Part shown: piece by piece, positions 26,057-35,758 of the stretch
Layout of the letters: the number at the start of each line of letters is the position of its first letter
Numbering within the stretch: the stretch's first letter is position 1
Assembly: GCF_024207115.1 (NCBI RefSeq)
Contig: NZ_CP100128.1
Coordinates: forward strand, 1,054,001-1,118,000
DNA: 64,000 bases
Direction: 5' to 3'
Source: Chromobacterium sp. IIBBL 290-4
GTDB lineage: Bacteria > Pseudomonadota > Gammaproteobacteria > Burkholderiales > Chromobacteriaceae
Program-made: the position numbers and the translations under genes
Notes under the pieces: model-generated
Database searches by the model: none
Seen by the model: the letters and a program-made list of their open reading frames with translations, nothing else
Told to the model about the DNA's origin: nothing

Positions 26057-27373
26057 TCAACGCGCAGACTCTTCGCTGGCCGCTACCGGCGGAATCAGCG
26101 TCACCAGCAATTGGTCGATGCGGTAATTGTCGATGTCCACCACCTCGAACTTGTAGCCTTCGAACTCCACGCTGTCGGTGCGCTTGGGAATGCGGCGCAG
26201 CATATACATCATGAAGCCGGCCACCGTTTCATAGTTCTCGTCGTCGGGGAAGGCGTCGATATCCAGCGCCCGCAGCACGTCCTCCACCGGCGTCGCGCCG
26301 TCCACCAGCCAGGAGTGGTCGTCGCGGCGGACGATCTGCTCTTCCTGAAACTGGCTGACCAAGTCGCCCATCACGGTGCTCATCAGGTCATTGAGCGTGA
26401 TCACGCCCACCACCAGCGCGTATTCGTTCATCACCACCGCGAAATCCTCGCGCGAGGCCTTGAAGCGCTCCAGCAGCTCGGACAGCGTCAGCGAGTCCGG
26501 CACGATCAGCACATTGCGTATCGTCAGCTCATGCTTGATCGACAGGCTTTGCTGATTCACCAATCGCATCAGGATGTCCTTGGAATCGACATAGCCGACC
26601 ACCGCGTCCACCACGCCGTCGCAGACCAGAAACTTGGTATGCGGATGGCCGGCGATCTTCTGCTTGATGCTGGTCTCGTCTTCCTGCAGCGTGAAATAGA
26701 TGATGCTGTCGCGGCCGGTCATCGACGACGGCACGGTGCGGCTTTCCAGCTCGAACACGTTCTCGATCAGATGGTGCTCTCTCTGCTGCAGCACGCCGGC
26801 CTCGGCGCCGGCGTCCATCATTGCCAGCAGATCGGCCGGGGTCAGGTCTTCCGGCCGTGCGGTGGGCACGCCGAACATGCGGAAAAACACATTGGCGAGG
26901 CCGTTGAACAGCCACACCAGCGGGCGGAACAAGGCCACGCAGAACATCATCGGCCGCACCACCAGCAAGGCGACGCGCTCCGGCGCCACCATGCCCAGCC
27001 GCTTGGGCATCAGGTCGGCGAACAATACGAACAAGGCCGTGACGCTGGCGAAGGACAGGATGAAGCTCAAATGCTCCACCCAGTCACCCGGCGTGATCAG
27101 ATGCAGCAGCGTGGCGAAGTAAGGCGTGAACGCCGCCTCGCCCAGAATGCCGGCGAGGATGGCGACGGCGTTGAGGCCGATCTGCACCACGGTGAAGAAA
27201 TGGCCGGGCTGCTCTTGCAGCTCCAGCACCCGCTCGGCGTTGGTATTGCCTTCCTCCACCAGCTGCCGGAGCTTGATCTTGCGCGCGGCGGCCAGCGAAA
27301 TTTCGGATACCGAGAAGAAGGCGCTGGTGGCGATCAAGATGGCGATGACGAGGAGACTGTTGACGAAACTCAC
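26057..27373 (-). CDS. CNNM/CorC-type membrane protein with CBS domains (YtfL/PaeA family)
   Basis: A 438-residue inner-membrane protein. The N-terminal DUF21/CNNM domain (about 1-190) has several hydrophobic helices, including SAFFSVSEISLAAARKIKLRQL. A CBS pair (about 205-330) contains the domains around SIIYFTLQEDETS and RNVLIVPDSLTLSELLERFK. A CorC/HlyC-type C-terminal domain (about 345-425) follows. Relatives are linked to divalent-cation or polyamine efflux (E. coli YtfL/PaeA). It is often annotated as a hemolysin, which is misleading. It is a single gene, convergent with none. Confidence 0.85.
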   Translation of the reverse strand: MSFVNSLLVIAILIATSAFFSVSEISLAAARKIKLRQLVEEGNTNAERVLELQEQPGHFFTVVQIGLNAVAILAGILGEAAFTPYFATLLHLITPGDWVEHLSFILSFASVTALFVLFADLMPKRLGMVAPERVALLVVRPMMFCVALFRPLVWLFNGLANVFFRMFGVPTARPEDLTPADLLAMMDAGAEAGVLQQREHHLIENVFELESRTVPSSMTGRDSIIYFTLQEDETSIKQKIAGHPHTKFLVCDGVVDAVVGYVDSKDILMRLVNQQSLSIKHELTIRNVLIVPDSLTLSELLERFKASREDFAVVMNEYALVVGVITLNDLMSTVMGDLVSQFQEEQIVRRDDHSWLVDGATPVEDVLRALDIDAFPDDENYETVAGFMMYMLRRIPKRTDSVEFEGYKFEVVDIDNYRIDQLLVTLIPPVAASEESAR

Positions 27374-27523
27374 GATGTTTCCCGAGCGGATTATGTTTTC
27401 GGAATGCGCGCCGGCATGCCCGCATGCAGCCGGCGGCTTTTGTCAGTATAACAGACGCGCCGCGCGGCCCCCGGAGCGGCTACCGGCGTAGAATCGGCAG
27501 ATAGTATCGAGAAGGCGACAAAC

Positions 27524-27922
27524 ATGACTTGCGAATTGTGTCAGAGCCCCAAGGGCGACACGCTGTACCAGGATGACAAGCTTCAAGTGCTGCTGGTGGA
27601 CGAGGCCGGCTATCCCGGCTTTTGCCGCGTGATCTGGAAAACGCACGTGGCCGAAATGACCGACCTCGCGCCCGCCGACCGCGCCCACTTGATGGACTGG
27701 GTCTACCGCACCGAAAGCGCCCTGCGCGCCGTGATGCGGCCGGCCAAGATCAATCTGGCCAGCCTCGGCAATATGGTGCCGCACCTGCATTGGCACGTGA
27801 TTCCGCGCTTCGCCGACGACGCGCACTTCCCCAGCCCGATCTGGGCCGCGCCGCGCCGCGAAGGCGCCGATCACGGCCGGGCGGATCTGGCCGCGCAATT
27901 GCGCGCCGCACTAGCCGTCTGA
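27524..27922 (+). CDS. HIT-family nucleotide hydrolase/transferase
   Basis: A 132-residue cytoplasmic protein. The histidine triad appears as HLHWHVIPR near residue 85, preceded by INLASLGNMVPHLH. An N-terminal CELCQSP may bind zinc. Members hydrolyse or transfer nucleotide phosphoramidates or dinucleoside polyphosphates. The exact substrate is unknown. It ends 1 base from the convergent chemoreceptor gene. Confidence 0.9.
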   Translation: MTCELCQSPKGDTLYQDDKLQVLLVDEAGYPGFCRVIWKTHVAEMTDLAPADRAHLMDWVYRTESALRAVMRPAKINLASLGNMVPHLHWHVIPRFADDAHFPSPIWAAPRREGADHGRADLAAQLRAALAV

Positions 27923-27923
27923 A

Positions 27924-29573
27924 TCAAGCGGTGCGGAAGCGGCTGATGGCCTGATCCAGCCCATGCGCCAGCTGCGACAGCTGCTGCGCCATGCCGGACG
28001 AGGCCTCCACCGATTGGCCGTTTTCCACGCCCATGCTGGCGATGCGCTCCACGCTGCGCGCCGCCTCGTTGCTGGCCGTGCCCTGCTCGCGCATGGCCGA
28101 GGCGATCTCGCTGGTCTTGTCCAGCAAGCTGGCCGACAAGGTCTGGATCTGCTCCAGCCGGGCGGTGACCTGGCTGCTGAGCTTCACGCCGCTGTCCACC
28201 CTTTCCGCCGCCTCGCGCATGCTGGCCACCGCCGTTGCGGTATCGCCCTGCACGGCTTGGATCTTGCCGGAAATCTCGCCGGTGGCCTGTGCCGTGCGTT
28301 CGGCCAGTTTTCTGACCTCGTCCGCCACCACGGCAAAACCGCGACCCATTTCGCCGGCGCGCGCCGCCTCGATGGCCGCGTTCAAGGCCAATAAATTGGT
28401 CTGCTCGGCGATGTCGTGAATCACTTCGACGATATTGCCGATTTCATCAGAGCGTTGGTTCAGGCTGTCGATGATGGTTTCCGACTCACCTATCACCCGC
28501 GCGATTTCGCTCATCTCGCGCGCCGCCTCGCCGGCCACCTGGCTGCCGCCGACCGCTTCCTGCATGCTGCTCTTGGCTTCGCTGGCCATTTCCGCGGCGT
28601 GCTCGGCCACCAGATTGATGCTGACCGTCATCTCTTCCACCGCCGCGGCTGTGGAGGACGAGGCGTCGGTCTGCTGGCGCGAAGCTTCGGCGATGCGCTG
28701 CGACACGCCGGACAAGGACGCCGCCGTATCATTGACCTGCGCGGAGTCCTGGCGGGTGCGTTCGATGAAGCCGCGCAGATTGCCCAGCAATTGCGCCAGC
28801 GCGCGGCCGGTTTCGCTGACTTCGTCGCGGCCGTTCTGCTCTATCGTCACCGTCAGGTCGTTGTTCTCCGCCGCATGGCGCATCCGCTCCTGCATGGAGT
28901 CCAGCGGCTTGGTGATGGAACGGGAGATCACCCAGGCGAGCCCCGCGCCGACGCCCAGCGACAACACCAATACCGTCGCCAAGAGCTGGATCGTCCGCTG
29001 CATCGACGCCATCATGGTGTCCTCGGCGTCTTTCGCCGTATTGTCGGCCAGCTCGGTCATTTTTTTCAGCGCGTCTCTGGCCGCGTACAGCTTGGGTTTG
29101 AACGGAATGATGCCGGCGTCGCCGACATTGGCCGCGGTGATCTGGCCTTTCTCGATCTTGCCGTATAGATCGGCCATGCCCTGAGCGTAGCCGTCCAGAC
29201 CGGTCAGCACGCCGTCGAACTCGGCCTGATGATCCGCCGCCATCGCCATCCCTTTGGCCTGGGTAGTCTGCTGGCGCAGCTTGGCGATGCTCTGATCCAG
29301 CGCCTGTTTGTTGGTCTGGATGCTTTGATCGGTATTGGCCGGATTGCCGATGCTGATGAAGATGTTCTTCTCATCCTGGCGGATCTGCATCATCGTCCGC
29401 TGCATGCTGTCCAGCTGGTGGCGGAAAGCGATCTTGTCGGCGAACAAGGTTTTCAGCTCATGCTGAACGCCATCCATGACCCACCAGGCGCCGCCGCCCA
29501 CCAAGAACAAAGCCAACAGCAGGCTTCCCGCCAGCAATAAGATCCGCTGGCTGATATTAAACGCATTTAACAT
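27924..29573 (-). CDS. Methyl-accepting chemotaxis protein
   Basis: A 549-residue inner-membrane chemoreceptor. Transmembrane helix 1 ([23 protein letters not shown], about 10-32) is followed by a four-helix-bundle-type periplasmic sensor (about 35-190) and transmembrane helix 2 ([20 protein letters not shown]). A HAMP region and a cytoplasmic signalling domain with the hairpin tip [47 protein letters not shown] complete it. ATG 29573 is preferred over the upstream ATG because GGGGA lies 5 bases ahead and the shorter form starts directly with the membrane anchor. No CheR/CheB-binding pentapeptide is seen at the C-terminus. Confidence 0.95.
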   Translation of the reverse strand: MLNAFNISQRILLLAGSLLLALFLVGGGAWWVMDGVQHELKTLFADKIAFRHQLDSMQRTMMQIRQDEKNIFISIGNPANTDQSIQTNKQALDQSIAKLRQQTTQAKGMAMAADHQAEFDGVLTGLDGYAQGMADLYGKIEKGQITAANVGDAGIIPFKPKLYAARDALKKMTELADNTAKDAEDTMMASMQRTIQLLATVLVLSLGVGAGLAWVISRSITKPLDSMQERMRHAAENNDLTVTIEQNGRDEVSETGRALAQLLGNLRGFIERTRQDSAQVNDTAASLSGVSQRIAEASRQQTDASSSTAAAVEEMTVSINLVAEHAAEMASEAKSSMQEAVGGSQVAGEAAREMSEIARVIGESETIIDSLNQRSDEIGNIVEVIHDIAEQTNLLALNAAIEAARAGEMGRGFAVVADEVRKLAERTAQATGEISGKIQAVQGDTATAVASMREAAERVDSGVKLSSQVTARLEQIQTLSASLLDKTSEIASAMREQGTASNEAARSVERIASMGVENGQSVEASSGMAQQLSQLAHGLDQAISRFRTA

Positions 29574-29754
29574 AAACTTCCCCGATTCACAGTCTGTTTT
29601 AGATTTATTCATCCATGCTTCACAGCATGGATACTGGACAGCATACTCTTATATAGTCTCTATTCGAATGATCAATGTTAACGTTCTAGCATACTTGCCA
29701 GACGACACGCGCAGCCGTTAGGCTGGGGCTTTGCCTCGCCCGGATTCACACATC

Positions 29755-30594
29755 ATGTACAACACGCTGATTTCCGCCGCGCAGCTCGCCGCACTGGGCC
29801 GCGCCGATTGCATCGTGCTGGATTGCCGTTTCCAGCTGGACAACGCCGACTACGGCCACGCCGCCCATGCCGCCGGACACATTCCCGGCGCGCACTACCT
29901 GCATCTGGATTACCACTTGTCGTCGAGCAAGAATGGCCGCAACGGCCGCCACCCGCTGCCGGATGGCCAACGGTTGGCCGTGGATCTGGGCGCGCTGGGC
30001 GTGGATGAAAACACGCAAGTCGTCGCTTACGACGACGGCGCCGGCCAATACGCCGCGCGCGCCTGGTGGCTGCTGCGCTGGCTGGGGCACGACAAGGTGG
30101 CGGTCTTGGACGGCGGTCTGAAGGCCTGGCAGGAAGCCGGTTTGCCTATCGACGCGGAAACGCCGACGCGACGTTCGCGCCGCTTTCCCATTCGCGCCTC
30201 ATTGGCCGGCTCGGTAGACGCCGACGCGGTGCTGGCCAATCTGGACGCCAAGGCGTTCACGGTGGTGGACGCGCGCAGCAATGAGCGCTTTCACGGCATA
30301 GGCGAAACCATAGATCCGGTCGGCGGCCACATTCCCGGCGCGGTCAACCGCTTCTTCATGAACAATCTGGACGCCGGCCAGCGCTACAAGCCGGCCGAGC
30401 AGCTGCGCGCGGAGTGGCTGGCCTTGCTGGGCGAAGATTTCGATCCCGCCGCCATCGTCCATCAATGCGGCTCCGGCGTCACCGCCTGCCAGAACCTGCT
30501 GGCGATGGAAATCGCGGGATTCCCAGGCAGCCGGCTGTATCCCGGCTCCTGGAGCGAATGGTGCAGCGACCCGGCGCGGCCGCTAGAGCGCTGA
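29755..30594 (+). CDS. Tandem-rhodanese sulfurtransferase (thiosulfate/3-mercaptopyruvate type)
   Basis: A 279-residue protein with two rhodanese domains. The N-terminal one, inactive, carries DCRFQLDNADYG and GHIPGAHYLHLDYHLSS (about 20-60). The C-terminal one has the active loop HQCGSGVTACQ, catalytic Cys near residue 233. CGSGVTA is closer to 3-mercaptopyruvate than to classic thiosulfate sulfurtransferases. It moves sulfane sulfur to an acceptor such as cyanide or a thiol; cyanide detoxification would suit a cyanogenic Chromobacterium-like host, though that is inference. ATG 29755 is preferred over TTG 29731. Confidence 0.9.
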   Translation: MYNTLISAAQLAALGRADCIVLDCRFQLDNADYGHAAHAAGHIPGAHYLHLDYHLSSSKNGRNGRHPLPDGQRLAVDLGALGVDENTQVVAYDDGAGQYAARAWWLLRWLGHDKVAVLDGGLKAWQEAGLPIDAETPTRRSRRFPIRASLAGSVDADAVLANLDAKAFTVVDARSNERFHGIGETIDPVGGHIPGAVNRFFMNNLDAGQRYKPAEQLRAEWLALLGEDFDPAAIVHQCGSGVTACQNLLAMEIAGFPGSRLYPGSWSEWCSDPARPLER

Positions 30595-30759
30595 AGGCAT
30601 TGCAAGCCCTTCGCCTATTGCGGGAGAGGGGTGGTTTGTCAACAATCTGAGGCGGAACGCCCACGAGCGGGCTTAGGTCCTACCGGGCCGTTTCCGCGGC
30701 GCGACCGCCGCCGCGGACCCGCTGTCGGTCAGCGACCCGCCATTGTGCTCAAATCGCTC
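30595..30759. other. Intergenic region without a recognisable gene
   Basis: Together with the repeat that follows, this forms a 264-base gap between the converging sulfurtransferase and hydrolase genes. I see no convincing frame. Short GC-rich hairpins such as CCGCGGCGCGACCGCCGCCGCGG are present. Confidence 0.4.
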
Positions 30760-30862
30760 GTAGGGCGGATGCCCCGCCTGCGGGGCCATCCTCCATCATG
30801 TGCTATCCCGCTCCGTGCCCAGCCATGGCGGAACGCCCGGTAAAACCGGGCTTCCGCCCTAC
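30760..30862. repeat. Dispersed palindromic repeat, copy 2
   Basis: It begins GTAGGGCGGATGCCCC and ends GGCTTCCGCCCTAC, with the same architecture as the copy at 8368 but shorter (103 bases). Its terminal CTA (30859-30861) is the TAG stop codon of the minus-strand hydrolase. Confidence 0.85.
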
Positions 30863-31458
30863 CCTAGAATCAATCGCTGCAGCAGGCTTTGTCCCGTCGG
30901 CCAACTGCCCAGTCCCGCCAGGCTGCCCATATGGCCGCAGCGGCCGGCGTCGCAAAACTGCGCGCCCCAGGCTTCGGCCATCCGTTTCGCCTCGGCCAAG
31001 CCGCAATAGGGATCGTCCTGGCTGGCGGCGACGATGGCAGGCACTGGCAGCGTATGCGGATAAGCCGCCTCGAAACCGGCGAAATCCGGCAAGGGCGCGC
31101 CCTCGGGCAGCTCGCCGCCGGCGCGGGCGGTTTCCGGCAAGATAGGCAAAGCCGGCGGCGCGACCAGCAACACGCCCTTCACCCGGCGCTGCTCCGCCAG
31201 AGACGCCTGCAGCAGCCAGGCCACCGTCGCATGGCAGCCCAGGCTGTGCGCGGCGATGACCAGCCGGCCGGGAATATCGGCTATAGCGGCGGACAAGCCC
31301 GCCACCCACGCCTCTCGCGCCGGATACAGCCAATCCTGCTGCACAACCCGACGCGCCAAAGGGTAGGTCAGCTCCCAGCGGCTCTGCCAATGCGCGTCGC
31401 CGGAATTGCCCCAGCCCGGCGCCGTCAGCAATACGACATCATCGTCGTCCCACATCAC
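30859..31458 (-). CDS. RBBP9/YdeN-type alpha/beta hydrolase
   Basis: A 199-residue serine hydrolase of the small RBBP9/YdeN family. The triad is readable: Ser in VIAAHSLGCHATV (about residue 72), Asp in VAASQDDPYCG (about 145) and His in CGHMGSLAG (about 172). The N-terminus VVLLTAPGWGNSGDAHWQSRWE is typical. The physiological substrate is unknown. The start overlaps the exonuclease III stop by 4 bases, so the two are cotranscribed. The TAG stop is provided by the palindromic repeat. Confidence 0.87.
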   Translation of the reverse strand: MMWDDDDVVLLTAPGWGNSGDAHWQSRWELTYPLARRVVQQDWLYPAREAWVAGLSAAIADIPGRLVIAAHSLGCHATVAWLLQASLAEQRRVKGVLLVAPPALPILPETARAGGELPEGAPLPDFAGFEAAYPHTLPVPAIVAASQDDPYCGLAEAKRMAEAWGAQFCDAGRCGHMGSLAGLGSWPTGQSLLQRLILG

Positions 31459-32231
31459 AGGGGCCGGCGGTAATCGACGATCAGCGGCGCGTGGTCGGAG
31501 AACTTTTCATCCTTGTAGACGCTGGACGATTCGGCCAACTCCATCAACGACGGCGTGACGATGTGGTAATCGATGCGCCAGCCCACATCCTTGGCGTATG
31601 CTTGGCCGCGGTTGCTCCACCAGGTGTAGCCGGGCGCCTCCGGGTACAGATTGCGCCAGACGTCGCGCCAGCCGACGCGGCCCAGCAAGTCGGTCATCCA
31701 GGCGCGCTCTTCCGGCAGGAAGCCGGAATTCTTCAGATTGCCCTTCCAGTTTTTCAGGTCGATCTCGTTGTGAGCGATGTTCCAGTCGCCGCAGATAACG
31801 ATGTCGCGGCCTTCCGCTTTCAGCTTTTCCAGGTGCGGCATGAACACGTCCAGAAAGTCGAACTTCACCTGCTGGCGCTCGTCGCTGCTGGAGCCGGACG
31901 GCAGATACAGCGAGATCACCGACAGCTTGCCGAAATCCAGCTGCAGGAAACGGCCCTCGGCGTCGATCCAGTCCACGCCCAGCCCTTCCACCACCGCATC
32001 CGGCTGATGGCGGGTATAGACGCCGACGCCGCTATAGCCTTTTTTCTCCGCATAATGGAAATAGCCGGCCAGGCCGTCCGGATTGCGCATCCGGTCCGAC
32101 AGGTCGCCGGCCTGCGCTTTCAGCTCCTGCACGCAGACAAAATCGGCCTGGATGGTGGCCAGCCAATCGAAGAAACCCTTTTTATCGGCCGAGCGGATGC
32201 CGTTCAGGTTGGCGGAAACGATACGAAGCAT
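31455..32231 (-). CDS. xthA: Exodeoxyribonuclease III (AP endonuclease)
   Basis: A 258-residue EEP-fold nuclease removing AP sites and 3'-blocked ends in base-excision repair. Visible active-site motifs are [19 protein letters not shown] (metal-binding Glu near residue 36), [10 protein letters not shown] (Tyr), [15 protein letters not shown] (Asp/Asn) and [12 protein letters not shown] (final Asp-His). The gene is divergent from pyrE with a 73-base gap. Family members of this type are named xth or exoA; I use xthA with moderate certainty on the symbol. Confidence 0.93.
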   Translation of the reverse strand: MLRIVSANLNGIRSADKKGFFDWLATIQADFVCVQELKAQAGDLSDRMRNPDGLAGYFHYAEKKGYSGVGVYTRHQPDAVVEGLGVDWIDAEGRFLQLDFGKLSVISLYLPSGSSSDERQQVKFDFLDVFMPHLEKLKAEGRDIVICGDWNIAHNEIDLKNWKGNLKNSGFLPEERAWMTDLLGRVGWRDVWRNLYPEAPGYTWWSNRGQAYAKDVGWRIDYHIVTPSLMELAESSSVYKDEKFSDHAPLIVDYRRPL

Positions 32232-32304
32232 GGTGTCTCCCGTGCTATGCTTGCGGCGATTTTTTCAGCCGTTCAAACAGTTAACGATTCAAGAAGGAGG
32301 AATG

Positions 32305-32949
32305 ATGAGCGATTTCCGTCAGGATTTCATTCGTTTTGCGCTGGACATGCAAGTTTTGAAGTTTGGCGAGTTCATCACCAAGGCCGGCCGCAAGTCGCCG
32401 TACTTCTTCAATGCCGGTCTGTTCAACGACGGCCTGTCCACGCTGAAGCTGTCGCGCTTCTACGCCCAATCCATCCAGGCGAGCGGCGTCGAGTTCGACA
32501 TGCTGTTCGGCCCCGCCTATAAAGGCATCATCCTGGCCGCCGCCGCCGGCATGGCGCTGGCCGAACAAGGCCGCAACGTGCCCTTCGCCTACAACCGCAA
32601 AGAAGCCAAGGACCACGGCGAAGGCGGCACCCTGGTCGGCGCGCCGCTGAAGGGCAAGGTGCTGATCATAGACGATGTGATCTCCGCCGGCACCTCGGTG
32701 CGCGAATCGGTGCAGCTGATCCGCGCCGCCGGCGCCGAACCGGCCGGCGTGGCCATCGCGCTGGACCGCATGGAGCGCGGCCAGGGCGAACTGTCCGCCG
32801 TGCAGGAAGTGGCGCAGCAACATGGCCTGCCGGTGGTAGCCATCGCCACGCTGAAAGACCTGCTGGGCTTCCTGGAGCACAGCCCGGAACTGGCCGCCCA
32901 CCTGGACGCGGTGCGCGCCTATCGCGCCGAATACGGCGTCAACGACTGA
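32305..32949 (+). CDS. pyrE: Orotate phosphoribosyltransferase
   Basis: Makes orotidine 5'-phosphate from orotate and PRPP in pyrimidine synthesis. At 214 residues it has the usual size. It begins [32 protein letters not shown] is near residue 35, FGPAYKGI near 70, and the PRPP loop [17 protein letters not shown] near 122-138. AAGGAGG at 32294-32300 serves either ATG 32302 or 32305; 32305 has the better spacing. It stands as a single gene divergent from xthA. Confidence 0.96.
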   Translation: MSDFRQDFIRFALDMQVLKFGEFITKAGRKSPYFFNAGLFNDGLSTLKLSRFYAQSIQASGVEFDMLFGPAYKGIILAAAAGMALAEQGRNVPFAYNRKEAKDHGEGGTLVGAPLKGKVLIIDDVISAGTSVRESVQLIRAAGAEPAGVAIALDRMERGQGELSAVQEVAQQHGLPVVAIATLKDLLGFLEHSPELAAHLDAVRAYRAEYGVND

Positions 32950-33055
32950 CCAGCTGGATGGCCGGACAAGTCCCGCCGCCACGGCGCGAGGACGACACCG
33001 GCCTGTCCGTTCCGGCGTGGCGGAAACCCTCCGCCGCCGCTGGGCCGCCCCTGGA

Positions 33056-33385
33056 CTACTGGCCGCTGTCCTTGCGCTGCCACGCCTGATTCAGGCTGTC
33101 CGTCGCCTGCTTCAGCGTTTGCTGGGCCGCATCGCGCGCCGCGTTGGCTGCGGCAAGATCGGCAGTAGCCTTGTCCAGCGCGGCCTGCGCGCCCGCCAGG
33201 CGCTGCTCCGCCAATTGCTTGGCGCTCTCCGCCTCCTTGACCTTGGCCTCAGTCGACCGATCCTGACCTTGCGCCTGCTGGAATGCCATTTGCGCGGACA
33301 GCAATTGCTCATCCGCGGTTTGCGCCCACGCCGAAGCGCCCGCCAGCGCCGCCAACAGCGCGGCCCCTCTCAATGCGATCTTCAT
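33056..33385 (-). CDS. Small periplasmic coiled-coil protein of unknown function
   Basis: A 109-residue product. A signal peptide (MKIALRGAALLAALAGASAWA) is followed by an almost continuous amphipathic helix rich in Ala, Gln, Lys and Glu (about 24-105), predicted to form a coiled coil. I recognise no family; short Lpp-like or adaptor-type periplasmic coiled coils are similar in style. It has no lipobox cysteine. It lies alone between pyrE and kdpA on the opposite strand. Confidence 0.65.
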   Translation of the reverse strand: MKIALRGAALLAALAGASAWAQTADEQLLSAQMAFQQAQGQDRSTEAKVKEAESAKQLAEQRLAGAQAALDKATADLAAANAARDAAQQTLKQATDSLNQAWQRKDSGQ

Positions 33386-33566
33386 CGCGAGTCCCCTTTG
33401 CTATGCAAGATAGCGCGATTATGCGGCATCCCGCCTATTGATGACATTCTTACATCGCCTCGCCACATTCTTAGCGGACTTTGATATCGGCTTGCCTACA
33501 GTGAGGGCCGAAAAGGGGAAGGCCTAGCCCCTCCCCGCCCAAACTTCCGTGAATGCGAGAGAAGAC

Positions 33567-35372
33567 ATGCTGATACACGCACTTTGGCAATATCTGCCCT
33601 TCCTGCTGGTATTGCTGGCGCTGATCAAACCGGCCGGCATCTATATGCAGCGGGCGATGGAGGGCCAACCGCCGCTGTTGGGCCGTCCCGGCCGTTGGCT
33701 GGAGCGGCGCTTATACCGTTTGGCGGCGGTGGACCCGGGAGAGGAGATGGACTGGAAACGCTATGCCATCCATCTGCTATTGTTCCAACTCATCGGCGCG
33801 CTCTTCCTCTATTTTCTGCAACGCTGGCAAGCCTGGCTGCCTTTCAATCCCCAAGCCTTCGGCGCCGTCGGCCCCGACACCGCCTTCAACACCACCGTCA
33901 GCTTCGTCAGCAACACCAGCTGGCAGGGTTATGCCGGCGAAACCACCCTCAGCCATCTGTCGCAGATGATGGGCATCAATGTGCAAAGCTTCCTGTCCGC
34001 AGCCAGCGGCATCGCCGTGATGATGGCGCTGGTGCGCGGCCTCACCCGCCAGAGCGGCAAAACGCTGGGCAATGTCTGGGTGGACCTGACCCGCGCCACG
34101 CTTTACATTTTGCTGCCGCTGTCTTTCGCGCTGGCGATGATCTTCGTCCAGCAAGGCATGCCGCAAACCTTGAGCGCGGGCATTAACGCCCACACGCTGG
34201 ATACTACCCATTACAGCGTGCCGCTATTGGACAAGGCCGGCAATCCGGTGAAGGATGCACATGGCCAGCCGCAGATGCAGCAACTGAGCAGCAAGCAGCA
34301 GTTCCTCGCCTTGGGACCGGTCGCCTCGCAAGAGCCGATCAAGATCATGAGCGGCGACGGCGGCGGCTTCTTCAACGCCAACTCCGCCCACCCTTATGAA
34401 AACCCGACGCCGCTGAGCAATTTCCTGGAAATGCTGACGCTGCTGATCCTGCCCGCTGGCCTGTGCTACACCTTCGGCCGCATGGTCGGCGACACGCGCC
34501 AGGGCTGGACCATCGTCGCAGCGATGAGCTTGATGATGACGCTGGGCGTGGCGGTGTGCATGAACCAGGAACAGATGGGCAATCCGCTGCTGCCTGCCCA
34601 CATGGTGGATCAGGCCTTCGGCCCGCATCAGACCGGCGGCAATATGGAAGGCAAGGAGGTCCGTTTCGGCGCCGCCGGCTCTGGCCTGTTCGCGGCGGTG
34701 ACCACCAGTTCCGGCGACGGCGCGGTCAACGCCATGCACGATTCCTTCATGCCGATAGGCGGCATGGTGCCGATGGTGTTGATGCAGACCGGCGAAGTGG
34801 TGTTCGGCGGCCCCGGCGCCGGCATCTACAGCATCGTGATCCACGCCATTCTGGTGGTGTTCATCGTCGGCCTGATGATAGGCCGCGCGCCGGAGTATCT
34901 GGGCAAGAAGATAGAGGCGTTCGAAACCAAGATGATGGCCATCGTGCTGCTCTTGGTGCCGATTCTGATTCTGGTGCAGTCGGCGATCAGCGTCAGCACC
35001 GCCGCCGGCTTGGCCGGACTCGGCAATCCCGGCGCCCATGGCCTGAGCGAAGTGCTGTATGCCTACACCTCCGGTGCCAACAATAATGGCAGCGGCTTCG
35101 GCGGATTGTCGGCCAACACGCCGTTCTACAACATCATGCTGGCCATCGCCATGTGGTTTGGCCGTTACGGCGTGATCGTGCCGGTGCTGGCGCTGGCCGG
35201 CTCGCTGGCCGGCAAACCGCGCCGCGCCCCCGGCGCCGGCACCCTGCCCAGCCACGGCCCGATGTTTGTGCTGCTGCTGATCGCCACCATCGTGCTGGTG
35301 ACGGCGCTGACCTATCTGCCGGCGCTGGCGCTGGGGCCGATCGCCGAACACATGACGCTGGTCGTCCGCTAA
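33567..35372 (+). CDS. kdpA: Potassium-transporting ATPase potassium-binding subunit KdpA (without adjacent kdpBC)
   Basis: The channel-like, K+-selective subunit of the KdpFABC pump. The 601-residue protein has about ten membrane helices and four selectivity-filter loops: VSNTSWQGYAGE, GDGGGFFNANSAHPYENP, TTSSGDGAVNAMHDSF and TSGANNNGSGFGGL. It therefore looks intact. ATG 33567 has GAGAAG upstream; the GTG at 33549 does not. kdpF, kdpB, kdpC and kdpDE are not next to it: a convergent DUF454 gene ends 2 bases after its stop. Without KdpB it could not be pumped by ATP, so the other subunits must be elsewhere or lost. Confidence 0.93.
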   Translation: MLIHALWQYLPFLLVLLALIKPAGIYMQRAMEGQPPLLGRPGRWLERRLYRLAAVDPGEEMDWKRYAIHLLLFQLIGALFLYFLQRWQAWLPFNPQAFGAVGPDTAFNTTVSFVSNTSWQGYAGETTLSHLSQMMGINVQSFLSAASGIAVMMALVRGLTRQSGKTLGNVWVDLTRATLYILLPLSFALAMIFVQQGMPQTLSAGINAHTLDTTHYSVPLLDKAGNPVKDAHGQPQMQQLSSKQQFLALGPVASQEPIKIMSGDGGGFFNANSAHPYENPTPLSNFLEMLTLLILPAGLCYTFGRMVGDTRQGWTIVAAMSLMMTLGVAVCMNQEQMGNPLLPAHMVDQAFGPHQTGGNMEGKEVRFGAAGSGLFAAVTTSSGDGAVNAMHDSFMPIGGMVPMVLMQTGEVVFGGPGAGIYSIVIHAILVVFIVGLMIGRAPEYLGKKIEAFETKMMAIVLLLVPILILVQSAISVSTAAGLAGLGNPGAHGLSEVLYAYTSGANNNGSGFGGLSANTPFYNIMLAIAMWFGRYGVIVPVLALAGSLAGKPRRAPGAGTLPSHGPMFVLLLIATIVLVTALTYLPALALGPIAEHMTLVVR

Positions 35373-35374
35373 GG

Positions 35375-35758
35375 CTAGGCCGGCCGCGAAGGCCGGCTCA
35401 GCAAATACACCAGCACAGACAGCTCGATCGCGGCCACCAGCCACGGCACCCAGTGCGGCGGCCGGGACAGCAGCAAGGCGACAAAGCCTATCCCCATGCC
35501 GAAAGCGGCGAAGCACTTGGCCTTGACCGGCACCACGCGCTGCTCGCGCCAGCGCCTGAGGCCCGGACCGTACTTGGGATGCGCCAGCAGCTTGGCTTCC
35601 AGCCGCGGCGACGACTTGCTGAAACAAGCCAGCGCCAGAATCAGGAAGATGGTGGTGGGCATCACCGGCAACACGGCGCCGATCACGCCCAAGGCCACCA
35701 TCAGGCAGCCGCCCGCCAGATACAGCCAGCGCACGGCGGGATGACGGGCTTCGTTCAA
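35375..35758 (-). CDS. YbaN-type (DUF454) inner membrane protein
   Basis: A 127-residue protein with an N-terminal helix (LYLAGGCLMVALGVIGAVLPVMPTTIFLILALACFS, covering two spans) and two more near the C-terminus. The motif GVIGAVLPVMPTTIFLILALACFSKSSPRL is characteristic of the family. The function is unknown; relatives often sit beside heme or iron genes. The start is probably TTG 35758, which overlaps the heme oxygenase stop (TTGA), so translation is coupled. The longer in-frame extension lies within the heme oxygenase gene. Confidence 0.8.
   Translation of the reverse strand: MNEARHPAVRWLYLAGGCLMVALGVIGAVLPVMPTTIFLILALACFSKSSPRLEAKLLAHPKYGPGLRRWREQRVVPVKAKCFAAFGMGIGFVALLLSRPPHWVPWLVAAIELSVLVYLLSRPSRPA

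Noticed and set aside
26057..27373. Annotation as a hemolysin
   Set aside because: The name comes from a historical label for CBS/CorC proteins. The membrane, CBS and CorC domains point to ion or polyamine transport.
33056..33385. Coiled-coil protein considered as a fourth microcin-related gene
   Set aside because: It has a normal Sec signal peptide, no double-glycine leader and no glycine zipper.
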